DNA of 43,870 bases from an uncultured Sphingobacteriales bacterium (lineage in GTDB: Bacteria; Bacteroidota; Bacteroidia; Chitinophagales; Chitinophagaceae), in NCBI GenBank assembly GCA_937991535.1, contig CALKHN010000111.1, forward strand, positions 1 to 43,870, read 5' to 3'. Position 1 is the first letter of the stretch, and each line of letters begins with the position of its first letter. The notes under the pieces are model-generated. The model worked only from the letters and a program-made list of their open reading frames with translations. It was not told the DNA's origin and ran no database searches. Below are positions 8,371 through 15,852 of this stretch, in pieces. A program made the translations under genes and the position numbers.

Positions 8371-9441
8371 TTAATTTAAAAATGGGTAATCTGTATACCC
8401 CCGGGCCCCTGGGGAATAAAAGGTATCATAATCTGTAGCTGGCATTATCTCTTCATTCATCTCTATTCTTTTGTCCAGGTCGGGATTGGAAATAAACGGA
8501 CGCCCAAAAGCTGCGATATTGGCAAATCCCGCATTTAATACTTCTTCGGCAGATGCAGGTGTGAGTCCGTTACACAGAATAATCGTGTTGGAGAAATTTT
8601 CACGTATGGTTTGATATAATTTTTGGGGGATATCAGGGTTAGCGCTGATATGAATATAGGCTATGTTCAATCTTTCCATTTGGTCGGTAAGGTGAGCATA
8701 TGTTTCCAACACCTCATTTTCAGCATAAGGCGCAAGATCACCATTTTGAGAAAGGGGAGAAAAACGAATGCCCACTTTATCTTTACCCAGTGCGTTTACA
8801 ATTTTGGTTACAATTTCTACAATAAACCTGGCCCGGTTCTTTACAGATCCGCCATATTCATCGGTACGGTTATTTACATTTGGATTGAGGAACTGTTCAG
8901 GTAAATAGCCATTGGCGCCATGGATCTCTACACCATCAAAACCAGCTTCAATGGCGTTTTTAGCAGCACGCACATAGTTCTCTACTGTATTTTGTATTTC
9001 TTCTTTTGAAAGCGCAACCGGTACAGAATGCTCCTGCATTCCTTTGGTATCCGTAAATATCTGCCCTGCTGCTTTGATGTCGGTTGGGCCAACAACAACC
9101 GAGCCTGCAGGCAGGTTTGCCGCATGACCAATGCGTCCTGTATGCATTAACTGAATAAAAATCTTGCTATTGTTCTGATGTACTTTTTCGGTTATTTTTT
9201 TCCATCCTGCTACCTGCTCGCGGGAAAAAATGCCCGGAATGCGTGCATATCCCAATCCTTCAGGAGATGGAGCAGTTCCTTCTGTGATGATAAGACCCGC
9301 GCCAGACCGTTGTTTGTAATATTCTGACATCAGATCATTGGGGAGATTATCGGTGGCACGGCTGCGTGTCATAGGGGCCATTACCAAATGATTTTTAAGT
9401 GTAAAGTTGCCTTTTGCATAAGGCATTAATAATTTCTTCAT
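8371..9441 (-). CDS. Old Yellow Enzyme family NADH:flavin oxidoreductase / alkene reductase
   Basis: 356 residues. An FMN-dependent TIM barrel reducing activated C=C bonds, nitro groups or quinones. Landmarks: N-terminal NHLVMAPMTRSRA (FMN binding), LIITEGTAPSPEGLGY, FIQLMHTGRIGH, the active-site pair in GFDGVEIHGANGYLPEQFL (H-x-x-N), NRTDEYGGS, and C-terminal FGRPFISNPDL for phosphate binding. This matches the NemA/xenobiotic reductase class. A TAAATTTG -7 element and overlapping palindromes lie directly upstream, suggesting induction by electrophiles through a redox- or ligand-sensing repressor. Probably cotranscribed with the methionine aminopeptidase 16 bp downstream, and divergent from pirin. 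Confidence 0.93.
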   Translation of the reverse strand: MKKLLMPYAKGNFTLKNHLVMAPMTRSRATDNLPNDLMSEYYKQRSGAGLIITEGTAPSPEGLGYARIPGIFSREQVAGWKKITEKVHQNNSKIFIQLMHTGRIGHAANLPAGSVVVGPTDIKAAGQIFTDTKGMQEHSVPVALSKEEIQNTVENYVRAAKNAIEAGFDGVEIHGANGYLPEQFLNPNVNNRTDEYGGSVKNRARFIVEIVTKIVNALGKDKVGIRFSPLSQNGDLAPYAENEVLETYAHLTDQMERLNIAYIHISANPDIPQKLYQTIRENFSNTIILCNGLTPASAEEVLNAGFANIAAFGRPFISNPDLDKRIEMNEEIMPATDYDTFYSPGARGYTDYPFLN

Positions 9442-9477
9442 TGCTGCGTTGATTTAATTTTAAACTGTTTTCTAATG

Positions 9478-9485
9478 CAAATTTA
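9478..9485 (-). promoter_or_regulatory. Bacteroidota -7 promoter element of the OYE gene
   Basis: On the minus strand this reads TAAATTTG, a match to the TAnnTTTG consensus, 36 bp before the ATG at 9441. No good -33 TTTG at the usual 19-21 bp is seen, as expected for a regulated promoter. The adjoining palindromes (9486-9531) cover the -33 position. Confidence 0.5.
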
Positions 9486-9531
9486 TGTATAATTGCTATA
9501 CAATAGTAAGTACTATACTAAAGGTTAGTAT
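9486..9531. promoter_or_regulatory. Three overlapping palindromes between the OYE and pirin genes
   Basis: TGTATA (9486-9491) / TATACA (9497-9502); ATAGTA (9503-9508) / TACTAT (9511-9516); ATACTAA (9515-9521) / TTAGTAT (9525-9531). All three are perfect inverted repeats packed in 46 bp and abut the OYE -7 element. The TACT/AGTA core is reminiscent of HxlR-family operators, which often control OYE-type reductases; no such regulator is in the window. Confidence 0.6.
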
Positions 9532-9686
9532 CGTTGGTTCATCTTATAAAATTATGAATGATGACTAAAAATCAATTGAACCGGCTATTTAAAACATTGC
9601 TTAACTTACATTAAACAAAAACGTAAATACCCAATAGCTACCTGCCTAATGAACACAGGTTCGCTGGTAAACGTTAAAACCATTTT

Positions 9687-10598
9687 ATGTTAGATATAGT
9701 AATTGAAGCCCGGAGTGCTGCTATTAGCGCAGGGATGCGGGTCAAACGCATTCTTCCATTCCGTTTGCGCAGAATGGTAGGTCCTTTTATTTTCATGGAC
9801 CACGCAGGACCCATTACAGATTTAGCTTCCAATACCTCATCGTTAGACGTTTTGCCTCATCCGCATATTGGGCTTTCCACTGTAAGCTATCTTTTTGGCG
9901 GACAGGTTACCCATCGCGACGGCCTGGGTGTTCAGCAAATCATTAAGCCGGGTGAAGTAAACTGGATGACGGCTGGCAGCGGTATTTCGCATTCCGAAAG
10001 ATTTGAAGATCCTTCGTCGCTTACGGGGGGGCTTGAAATGGTACAAACCTGGGTAGCACTACCGGAAAAGGATGAAGAGGCTGCTCCATCGTTTAATAAC
10101 TACACCCCTGAACAACTCCCCGTATTTACCCAAAAAGGCGTGTGGATGCGCTTGATAGCAGGCAACGCATACGGGTTACAAAATAAAGTGAAAACAAATT
10201 CCCCATTATTTTACCTGCATGTTGTTTTGCAACAGGGTGCAACCTTCGGCCTTCCAGAAGAACATTCCGAGAGAGGTTTTTATATAGTGAAGGGAAACGT
10301 GGAGGTGTCCGGCGTTTCATACAGCCAGGGAAAAATGCTGGTGTTCAGCAAAGGCGCCGACCCGCTGATCACCGCTAAGGAAGAAACTACGCTGATGCTC
10401 CTTGGGGGTGAGCCTTTGGGTGAACGTTTTATCTGGTGGAATTTTGTTTCTTCCCGCAAAGAACGCATTGAGCAGGCAAAGGAAGACTGGAAGCAGGGGC
10501 GGATTATGCTGCCGCCCAACGACAACAAAGAATTTATTCCCCTGCCCAACGACAAGTCAAAACCGGCAGGCGGGCCTCCGCCGGAAGCTTTGTCGTAA
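9687..10598 (+). CDS. Pirin family bicupin protein
   Basis: 303 residues. Pirin landmarks are clear: PFIFMDHAGP, then PHPHIGLSTVSYLFGGQVTHRDGLG (the metal-binding His set), and GEVNWMTAGSGISHSER with the following His/Glu. The second cupin lies at about 165-250 and a Pirin_C region ends near FIWWNFVSS. Bacterial pirins are iron-binding cupins; some have quercetinase activity or modulate metabolic enzymes. The tail from about 275 is Pro/Lys rich and likely disordered. Divergent from the OYE gene across a shared control region, so both may respond to the same redox or electrophile signal. Confidence 0.9.
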   Translation: MLDIVIEARSAAISAGMRVKRILPFRLRRMVGPFIFMDHAGPITDLASNTSSLDVLPHPHIGLSTVSYLFGGQVTHRDGLGVQQIIKPGEVNWMTAGSGISHSERFEDPSSLTGGLEMVQTWVALPEKDEEAAPSFNNYTPEQLPVFTQKGVWMRLIAGNAYGLQNKVKTNSPLFYLHVVLQQGATFGLPEEHSERGFYIVKGNVEVSGVSYSQGKMLVFSKGADPLITAKEETTLMLLGGEPLGERFIWWNFVSSRKERIEQAKEDWKQGRIMLPPNDNKEFIPLPNDKSKPAGGPPPEALS

Positions 10599-10705
10599 AT
10601 AAAAAATAAATTGAATGGCTATTTTATGGAGGTGTGCTTACACTATATATTTCTGAGAGCAGCAATTCTGGTAAACGCCTGAAAGGTAGTGCATCCCATT
10701 AACAA

Positions 10706-10999
10706 CTATACAGCCCTTCTTTCCCTCATCTTCAAATACAACACATAATCCGCTTTCAGCAACTCAAGCAGCTTCTCGTAAAAGTAAAAGCTGTTGGCCC
10801 TGTCTATCTCGCTGTAATCTCTGGTATCAATATGCGTGAGCGTACATTTGAACATCTCCCAAAGTTTATCATGCGTTCTGCCGAGTTCGTAGTTGTCAAA
10901 AAATTCATAGATCACTTTTTGCGGTCGTTCTACTGCGTCTTTGGAAAGATACCAAAGCTCTTCTGCCGATATGCGGTTCCGGTTATCAGTACTGTGCAT
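10706..10999 (-). CDS. Hypothetical protein, last gene of the HEPN cluster
   Basis: 97 residues, not recognised. Acidic-basic mixed, mostly helical by eye, with aromatic-rich NSFYFYEKLLELL near 68-80. No signal peptide or TM helix. Its ATG lies 14 bp inside the preceding gene, so it is translationally coupled to the three upstream genes and is probably a real component of the same unit. Nothing in it points to catalysis. Confidence 0.6.
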   Translation of the reverse strand: MHSTDNRNRISAEELWYLSKDAVERPQKVIYEFFDNYELGRTHDKLWEMFKCTLTHIDTRDYSEIDRANSFYFYEKLLELLKADYVLYLKMRERRAV

Positions 11000-11588
11000 G
11001 CCGTATTTGTTTTGATTGATTGCGCTTAGCCTTATTTATTTTATAAGACAACCTTACCAGGAAAAGCAGGTGCTGGTAAAAAAATACCAGGTTATCTTTA
11101 TGATTTTCATTTACACCATGGTAGGTAACTACAGCGTCCAGCATATCCAGCAGTTCCATTTCAATATAAGCGCGATCAAAGGATTTGCAAAACCTGCGTA
11201 AAAAAAGCATAGGCTTTGCCTGCTCATCTTTTGTTAAGGTATAAACAAAGCCGTGCTGTGCCAATATCTTTCTTTGCAAACGTTCCAGTTTGGTTTGGGA
11301 CCTGCTGTTCTTTAAGAACTTTTTCTTGAAAATGAGGTGCCAGCACTCCACCAGCTTTTTTAAATCATCCGTTACATCCATCAGGTCTTCTCTTGCGGCT
11401 GCTGCATCATAAGCGCTTTGGTCGTTAGCTAAGGCCATGCGTTGCCACTGGTTCAATCTGCCGGAGAAATCTTCCGGCTGAAAATTTTGAAATACGGCCT
11501 GTAATGCAGCAGGCAGGGTGGCTTTGGTATGACTTAAAAAAGAGAACGGCTTTTGAAACCGTTCACGTTCACCGGTATTGCTTTTCAT
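10986..11588 (-). CDS. Hypothetical helical protein, third gene of the HEPN cluster
   Basis: 200 residues, not recognised. Rich in Lys/Arg/Gln, predicted largely alpha-helical, no membrane segments. A central basic segment KKKFLKNSRSQTKLERLQRK (about 88-107) could bind nucleic acid; that is inference. It overlaps the HEPN gene by 20 bp and the next gene by 14 bp. The degree of overlap argues that the four proteins are made in fixed proportions. Confidence 0.65.
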   Translation of the reverse strand: MKSNTGERERFQKPFSFLSHTKATLPAALQAVFQNFQPEDFSGRLNQWQRMALANDQSAYDAAAAREDLMDVTDDLKKLVECWHLIFKKKFLKNSRSQTKLERLQRKILAQHGFVYTLTKDEQAKPMLFLRRFCKSFDRAYIEMELLDMLDAVVTYHGVNENHKDNLVFFYQHLLFLVRLSYKINKAKRNQSKQIRHAQY

Positions 11589-12456
11589 GTTGCAGTGTTG
11601 TTGAGGTTAACGTATTGATGATCAGCTTTCCTGCGGCCGATACAATATCTGCCATGCATCTTACCTTTTCCGTAAGCTGCAGCAGGTCGCTGCAATGAAT
11701 GCTGTAATCCTTGCTGTAACGGGTATCTATATACGCTTTTCGCAGTAATTTGATCAGCCTTCTCTCGTCCTCCCGCTGAAATTGGAAAAGCGTTGTGAGT
11801 TCACCCGCCAGAAAGCTGTTGTACCGCAGAAGGCGTTCCACGTTATGGGTATTAACATGAAAGCCCGTGGCTGCCCGCAACAGTGCCAGCAATGACTGCT
11901 CTGCGGATTGATGCAGCATAAAGGCCGACAGGTTATATTGCTTTCTCACTAAGTAGAGTTCCGCGCCGGCTAAAAATTCTCTTGCTTTATTGATTCCCGT
12001 GTTTAAAACAGATGCTGTTTCTCCTGCATCAGCAGGCTCAGCATGGGTGAGCTCATTATATGATATGCCGGCAATACTGTATAAGCATTCAGCCTGTTGC
12101 AATACATGGGCAGTGAACAGGTCTTCGTACAGCACCCTTTCTTTAAAAAAGGCAGCTTCCACAACGATAGTGGTGGTAGGCACGATCATACTGCAATGCG
12201 CTTCAATCTTATCCTGCCATTCCTGGCGGCTTTTGTTTGCAAAGCTGCCCGTCAATACAAGCAGCCATACATCCGAAACGGATGCGCAGTTGGTGACCGC
12301 ACTATTGAAAATGCTCTCCGCTTTTATGTGTTCGGTTTTTAGCCCAAGCAAAAAAATACTTTCTGGAGTGGCAGCTTTTACAATGCTGTCAACCACTGCT
12401 CGCCGGTATGTGGCAAACGCGGCGCTGCGCAATTGATATGTAAGTGCCCCGTTCAT
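11569..12456 (-). CDS. HEPN domain protein
   Basis: 295 residues. The C-terminal half (about 160-265) is a HEPN domain: AREFLAGAELYLVRKQYNLSA, FMLHQSAEQSLLALLRA, THNVERLLRY and LRKAYIDTRYSKDY follow the four-helix pattern of the SMART HEPN family. An R-x5-H arrangement (RAATGFH) and the conserved THN are present, but whether this member is an RNase is unsure. The N-terminal half resembles a degenerate nucleotidyltransferase-like domain; I see no GS...DxD catalytic signature. HEPN proteins act as RNases or nucleotide-binding partners in toxin-antitoxin and defence systems. The start is an ATGA overlap with the stop of the upstream gene. Second of four coupled genes. Confidence 0.75.
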   Translation of the reverse strand: MNGALTYQLRSAAFATYRRAVVDSIVKAATPESIFLLGLKTEHIKAESIFNSAVTNCASVSDVWLLVLTGSFANKSRQEWQDKIEAHCSMIVPTTTIVVEAAFFKERVLYEDLFTAHVLQQAECLYSIAGISYNELTHAEPADAGETASVLNTGINKAREFLAGAELYLVRKQYNLSAFMLHQSAEQSLLALLRAATGFHVNTHNVERLLRYNSFLAGELTTLFQFQREDERRLIKLLRKAYIDTRYSKDYSIHCSDLLQLTEKVRCMADIVSAAGKLIINTLTSTTLQHEKQYR

Positions 12457-12902
12457 GGCTGAGGTTGTTCAGTAAGTTTGCGCCTCGGTTTGTGATACCA
12501 GTGCTTAAACCAGTAGCGGTGCTGCTTTTTACGCCATTTGGAATAGTGGTCAATCATTTTTATGCTGCCATGGGAGGGAAACAACATACCCAGGGCGTCC
12601 ATTTCTTTAAACATGTCACGGATATCTGTTTGGGTGTAATGCTGCTGCCCGTAGCCGTGGGCTAAAAAATAATTGATAAGGTGTTCCTTTGCCACATTCC
12701 TGCCCTCTCTTTTCCAACTGGCGCAGGCGAGGTTATCCATAAAATCAACGATCATATCGCGGGGAGGAGTATCCGTGAGCCTGCACAACATAAGGAACTG
12801 GTCGGGGATGATAAACTGGTAAGCCGCATGGCGGGCATAGTCGCCGGTTTGCCATTTGAACCTGGGTTTGGGCTTTTGAGGTTTGGTGCTGGTCTTTTTC
12901 AT
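12453..12902 (-). CDS. Hypothetical basic protein, first gene of the HEPN cluster
   Basis: 149 residues, not recognised. Both ends are strongly basic (KKTSTKPQKPKPRFKWQ at the start; RKKQHRYWFKHWYHKPRRK near the end), with a central helical region containing MIVDFMDNLACASWKREG. It could bind RNA or DNA. Its stop overlaps the ATG of the HEPN gene. The 5' flank carries a structured RNA candidate about 70-190 nt upstream, so expression may be controlled there. Confidence 0.65.
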   Translation of the reverse strand: MKKTSTKPQKPKPRFKWQTGDYARHAAYQFIIPDQFLMLCRLTDTPPRDMIVDFMDNLACASWKREGRNVAKEHLINYFLAHGYGQQHYTQTDIRDMFKEMDALGMLFPSHGSIKMIDHYSKWRKKQHRYWFKHWYHKPRRKLTEQPQP

Positions 12903-12968
12903 GAAGCAATTTTAATGTGAGAAATGTTGTTGAGAGATCAGCCACGGCAATCCATCTTAGCTTTTTCA

Positions 12969-13095
12969 ACAGCCGATGCCCCGGAACGGCTGTACAGTTA
13001 CGATGGGTGAAAAATAGACGTGGGCTGGGCCTTACCGTGCTAAAGGGCTAGGACACCCCTAATCCGACTAAGAACACCCACGCCTTACCCTTTAA
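12969..13095 (-). ncRNA. Structured RNA with competing helices upstream of the HEPN cluster
   Basis: Read on the minus strand: P1 pairs GGCGUGGG (13084-13077) with CCCACGUC (13024-13017). P3 pairs UUAGG (13062-13058) with CCUAG (13052-13048). P2 pairs GCCCUUUA (13048-13041) with UAAGGC (13034-13029). A competing helix pairs UUAAAGGG (13095-13088) with CCCUUUAG (13047-13040), crossing P1 as a pseudoknot and excluding P2. In P1, P3 and the competing helix a G-U wobble on the minus strand would be an A-C mismatch on the plus strand, which supports the strand. A further hairpin, ACAGCCG/CGGCUGU, lies at 12969-12993. It ends about 70 nt before the first gene of the cluster, so it may be a regulatory leader, a separate RNA or an RNA antitoxin. 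No known family recognised. Confidence 0.5.
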
Positions 13096-13246
13096 GTATA
13101 CTATGAAGTTAAAGTATGAGAGATGTACCTTCCCGGATTCTTAAAAAGTCGTAATTTCTAACACGGGTAATAAAAGCAAATGCGCTTTATGATAGAGTGA
13201 ATATATATGTTAGCTGCTGTTCATGGAGATGGTTATTTTAATCAAT

Positions 13247-13279
13247 AGTATAGAAAAACATAGCTAAAGTATGGAAAAA
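13247..13279. promoter_or_regulatory. Two direct repeats 21 bp apart before the XRE gene
   Basis: AGTATAGAAAAA (13247-13258) and AGTATGGAAAAA (13268-13279) are spaced exactly two helical turns. They lie about 90-120 bp before the XRE start in an AT-rich promoter region and could be regulator binding sites. Confidence 0.35.
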
Positions 13280-13365
13280 ATTATTATAAATGAAATCAAT
13301 TATTCATTTTTTTCAATCTTTTATATCTTTCGCATGAACCGCAGTACAGAAAAAGCTAATAATCA

Positions 13366-13641
13366 ATGACAAAACTCGGGTTATATCTTGCTCAAAAATC
13401 TGTAAACAAGGCCGAAGTGGCCCGCAAAACCGGACTCACCAAAGCCCGGATGAACGAGCTTACGCTTAATGAAAGAAGCCATTTAAGGGCAGAAGAATTA
13501 TACCTGATTGCCCTGGCTATTGACATAGCGCCTGCCGACCTGTTAGAATACATCTGCGGCGATCTTTCGATTAATACACAACTCACTATGGCTGCGGATG
13601 ACCCTGTGCCTTTTAAGCCGGCGCGAAAAAGGAAGAAGTAA
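13366..13641 (+). CDS. Small XRE-type helix-turn-helix protein
   Basis: 91 residues. A Cro/C1-type HTH occupies about 3-65: LGLYLAQKSVNKAEVARKTG (helices 1-2), LTKARMNELT (recognition helix), then AEELYLIALAIDIAPADLLEYI. The basic tail ends PARKRKK. It probably represses its own promoter and possibly that of the divergent HEPN cluster, since 463 bp containing the RNA candidate lie between the two. The tiny ORF that follows begins 4 bp after its stop. Confidence 0.8.
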   Translation: MTKLGLYLAQKSVNKAEVARKTGLTKARMNELTLNERSHLRAEELYLIALAIDIAPADLLEYICGDLSINTQLTMAADDPVPFKPARKRKK

Positions 13642-13645
13642 GAGG

Positions 13646-13768
13646 ATGTGGTACAAGCAATTTGAGATTGTTAGAAGGTTAAAAACATTGACAACCCTGC
13701 AGGAGCCGAAAGATTTTTTTGTTTCGGCCCGGGGCATCGGGGATTGGAAAATTTTCAGGAAAAAGTAA
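13646..13768 (+). CDS. Possible 40-residue coupled small protein
   Basis: An ATG 4 bp after the XRE stop opens a 40-codon frame beginning MWYKQFEIVRRL and ending GDWKIFRKK. The spacing suits translational coupling, and the product is basic with plausible helix and aromatic content. No family recognised; chance is not excluded at this length. Confidence 0.35.
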   Translation: MWYKQFEIVRRLKTLTTLQEPKDFFVSARGIGDWKIFRKK

Positions 13769-14100
13769 TCCCTTTTGCAACACAGTGAGGTACTTCTAAT
13801 AAAAGAGACCAACGGAACATAATTTTAATTTTAAAAGTGATTTAGTAAACGGCGGGCAAGGAAAGATAGAGCCGGAGTAATTTGAATGGTTAAAAATAAT
13901 CAATATGGACGCTGCATAAGTTCGAAAGTTGAACTATTTGTTTCGCAACCGGGAGCATATTCCGTTTGAAGGCCAGCAAAGGGCAATCTTTATAATAATT
14001 CCGGTGTATTAAAGCAGGTAATTTTTTTTATCTTATATTGTAAAATACCTTTCGGTATATAACCTATTGATAGAATTTATTTATCGGCTTTCCGAAAATT
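13769..14100. other. Intergenic stretch, no supported gene
   Basis: AT-rich spacer before the AraC-like fragment. A short plus-strand frame around 13925-14010 reads LFRNREHIPFEGQQRAI, which looks protein-like but starts after a stop with no ATG; it may be decayed coding sequence. A small hairpin ATACC/GGTAT sits at 14045-14058. Confidence 0.35.
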
Positions 14101-14667
14101 ATGCATATTGAATTGTTTCGGGATGATAATATTCCAATAACACTGAACCTAACTTCTGCAGGCAAAAACCAGGATGTATTGCTTAAGGGAAGCGTTCTGC
14201 GCTCACACCAAAGTGCCTTCAGTTCCTTTTTTATACAGGAATATGAAACGGAGGCCTGTTTCGTAAATTATGTATATGTTCACTCACACATGGATCATGA
14301 GCTGTACTTTAATGAACGCCGGGATGGTGTCAGGTTAATGGGTGTGATGAAACAGGCAATTAAATTGCAGGAGAAAAATGCAATTTCCATAAAGCCGGGC
14401 CAGTTTATTTTATTGGAAGGACGCGGGCAAACCATTCGTTTATTTTTGGAGAAAAATAAAGAGTACGGTGTATTCAGTTGCTATTACAATCAGGATATAT
14501 TAACCAGGCTTGGGTTTGAACCGGGTTCCCTCGGGCATAAAGTTAAGCCGCGCGCTTTTACACCTGAAATGTCGGCTGCAATATTGCAAATGTCCGCTGC
14601 ATACTGGAAATTAAGCCAATTAAAATATGTTGATAGCAGATTTGTATATAAGGGTGTCAACCGATGA
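14101..14667 (+). pseudogene. AraC-type regulator, sensor half only (C-terminal HTH missing)
   Basis: 188 residues. The frame matches the N-terminal part of the AraC regulators common in Bacteroidota that respond to siderophore-like ligands: RSHQSAFSSFFIQEYE, YVHSHMDHELYFNERRDGVRLMG and GQFILLEGRGQTIRLFL, followed by a helix. It stops where the two AraC HTH motifs should begin, right at the start of the serine recombinase gene, which overlaps it by 41 bp. The best reading is an AraC gene split by insertion of the recombinase-bearing element. The 3' half is not found in the window. It could still be expressed as a DNA-binding-deficient protein. Confidence 0.65.
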
Positions 14668-15277
14668 GCAGGCTGATAAAGGATATTCTCAGCGGGACCA
14701 GGAAGAACGCTTACGTAAATATTGTGAGCATAACCAAATTTCAATCAACCAGGTAATCAGGGAAGATCATTCTGCAAAAACATTTGAAAGACCAGAGTGG
14801 GCACGATACCTAATTCATCTCAGAAAAAACAAAGGGAAGTCCGACCTGGTACTGTTCACCAAATGGGATAGGTTCAGCCGTAATGCGGGAGATGCGTATC
14901 AGATGATTAATATACTTCGAAAGGTAAATGTAGAGCCGCAGGCAATAGAACAACCGTTGGATATGTCTGTTCCTGAAAGCAAGATCATGTTAGCGGTTTA
15001 TCTTGCTACACCTGAAGTTGAGAATGATCGCCGGGCACTAAATGTAATTAATGGAATGCGTAGGGCTCGAAAAGAGGGCCGCTGGATGGGGCCAGCACCT
15101 GTTGGATACATTAACCGTTCTAAAGAAGATGGAAGGAAATACATAGCTCCAAAAGACCCAGTCAGGCTTATGTATTTGATTAACAATAAGTTAGGCGGCA
15201 AAAGAAACGGTACAAGTGATAATTTTATCGACTTGTACCGTAAGGCGGACTGGACGGGGTCACAATCGAACCCCTGA
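14627..15277 (+). pseudogene. Large serine recombinase, N-terminal part, truncated
   Basis: 216 residues beginning MLIADLYIRVSTDEQ. The resolvase catalytic domain is complete: Ser in RVSTDEQADKGYS, FTKWDRFSRNAGDAY, and helix E with RRALNVINGMRRARKEGRWMG. The following recombinase domain starts (APVGY) but ends after about 70 residues at a frame-breaking junction, whereas the family is usually 450-550 residues. The missing part includes most of the DNA-binding and zinc-ribbon/coiled-coil region, so it is probably inactive. The gene starts exactly at the broken AraC gene, the usual position of such integrases at an element end. Confidence 0.75.
15207..15241. repeat. Near-perfect long hairpin at the broken end of the recombinase
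   Basis: ACGGTACAAGTGATAA (15207-15222) pairs with TTATCGACTTGTACCGT (15225-15241), with one unpaired G at 15230 and a 2-nt loop. It sits inside the last 70 bp of the truncated recombinase frame. It could be a scar of recombination, a recombinase binding site, or a hairpin causing the break. Confidence 0.5.
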
Positions 15278-15401
15278 TACCTTTCCTAACCTTCTTAGAT
15301 AGTCTTAAGATAACTTAGCATTCATTATTGGGTAAATGCAAATCACTATTTATCAAGCTTTTGCAAAAGAAATAATTCAATAAATGCCCAATAGTTGGTT
15401 G

Positions 15402-15825
15402 TTATCCTTCTATTTTTAGGTGGTAAAAAGTTCCCAGACCTCTTATCCCGACCTTTTCTAGAAAGTTACCATTTTCTAAATCTTGGAAATCATTTGTACT
15501 CTTGCGTTTAGATACATTACAATGATTTGTTACTGTGAATTGGTGATACCCCAATTTTTCTTGATAAAAAAAGTTGTTTTTTAAGGTGCTCTTCCAAACC
15601 AAAGCTCGTCAGAAATTATTCATTACAAATATTCTTTCAGGAAGGTCACTGAAATGCCGCTCTGCTCTTCAACAAGTGTGGGTTCTGGTAGCCCCAACCG
15701 AAAAAATCTAGAACTGCTTTCTGGAATATTTGGAATTGTTGACTGCATTAGCTGCTTGATTATAAAGTGATAGGATTGAACTTCTTGCAAAAGTGATCTG
15801 TTCTCTTGGGAATTTCAGCGCCATA
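15402..15825 (-). pseudogene. Decayed C-terminal remnant of a RecG-related/AlbA-type ATP-binding protein
   Basis: Two frames on the minus strand preserve adjacent pieces of one protein. One (about 15825-15625) reads RLGLPEP then VEEQSGISVTFLKEYL, the GLPEPxFEE...VTF motif that ends the HATPase-like part of AlbA_2/RecG-related regulators. The second (15602-15402) reads VTNHCNVSKRKSTNDFQDL and FLEKVGIRGLGTFYHLK, the winged-helix tail of the same family (normally ...GVSRRTATRDLxxLVEKG...). A frameshift and stops separate them, and the N-terminal DNA-binding domain is gone. Confidence 0.6.
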
Positions 15826-15852
15826 TTGGATTTCATGTTAAGTTAATATTTA

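Noticed and set aside
15240..15285. A T-arm-like patch (TTCGAT flanked by GGGG and CCCC) suggesting a tRNA 3' end
   Set aside because: The stem and loop sizes do not fit a T arm (11-nt loop or misplaced TTC), and no acceptor, D or anticodon arm is seen around it.
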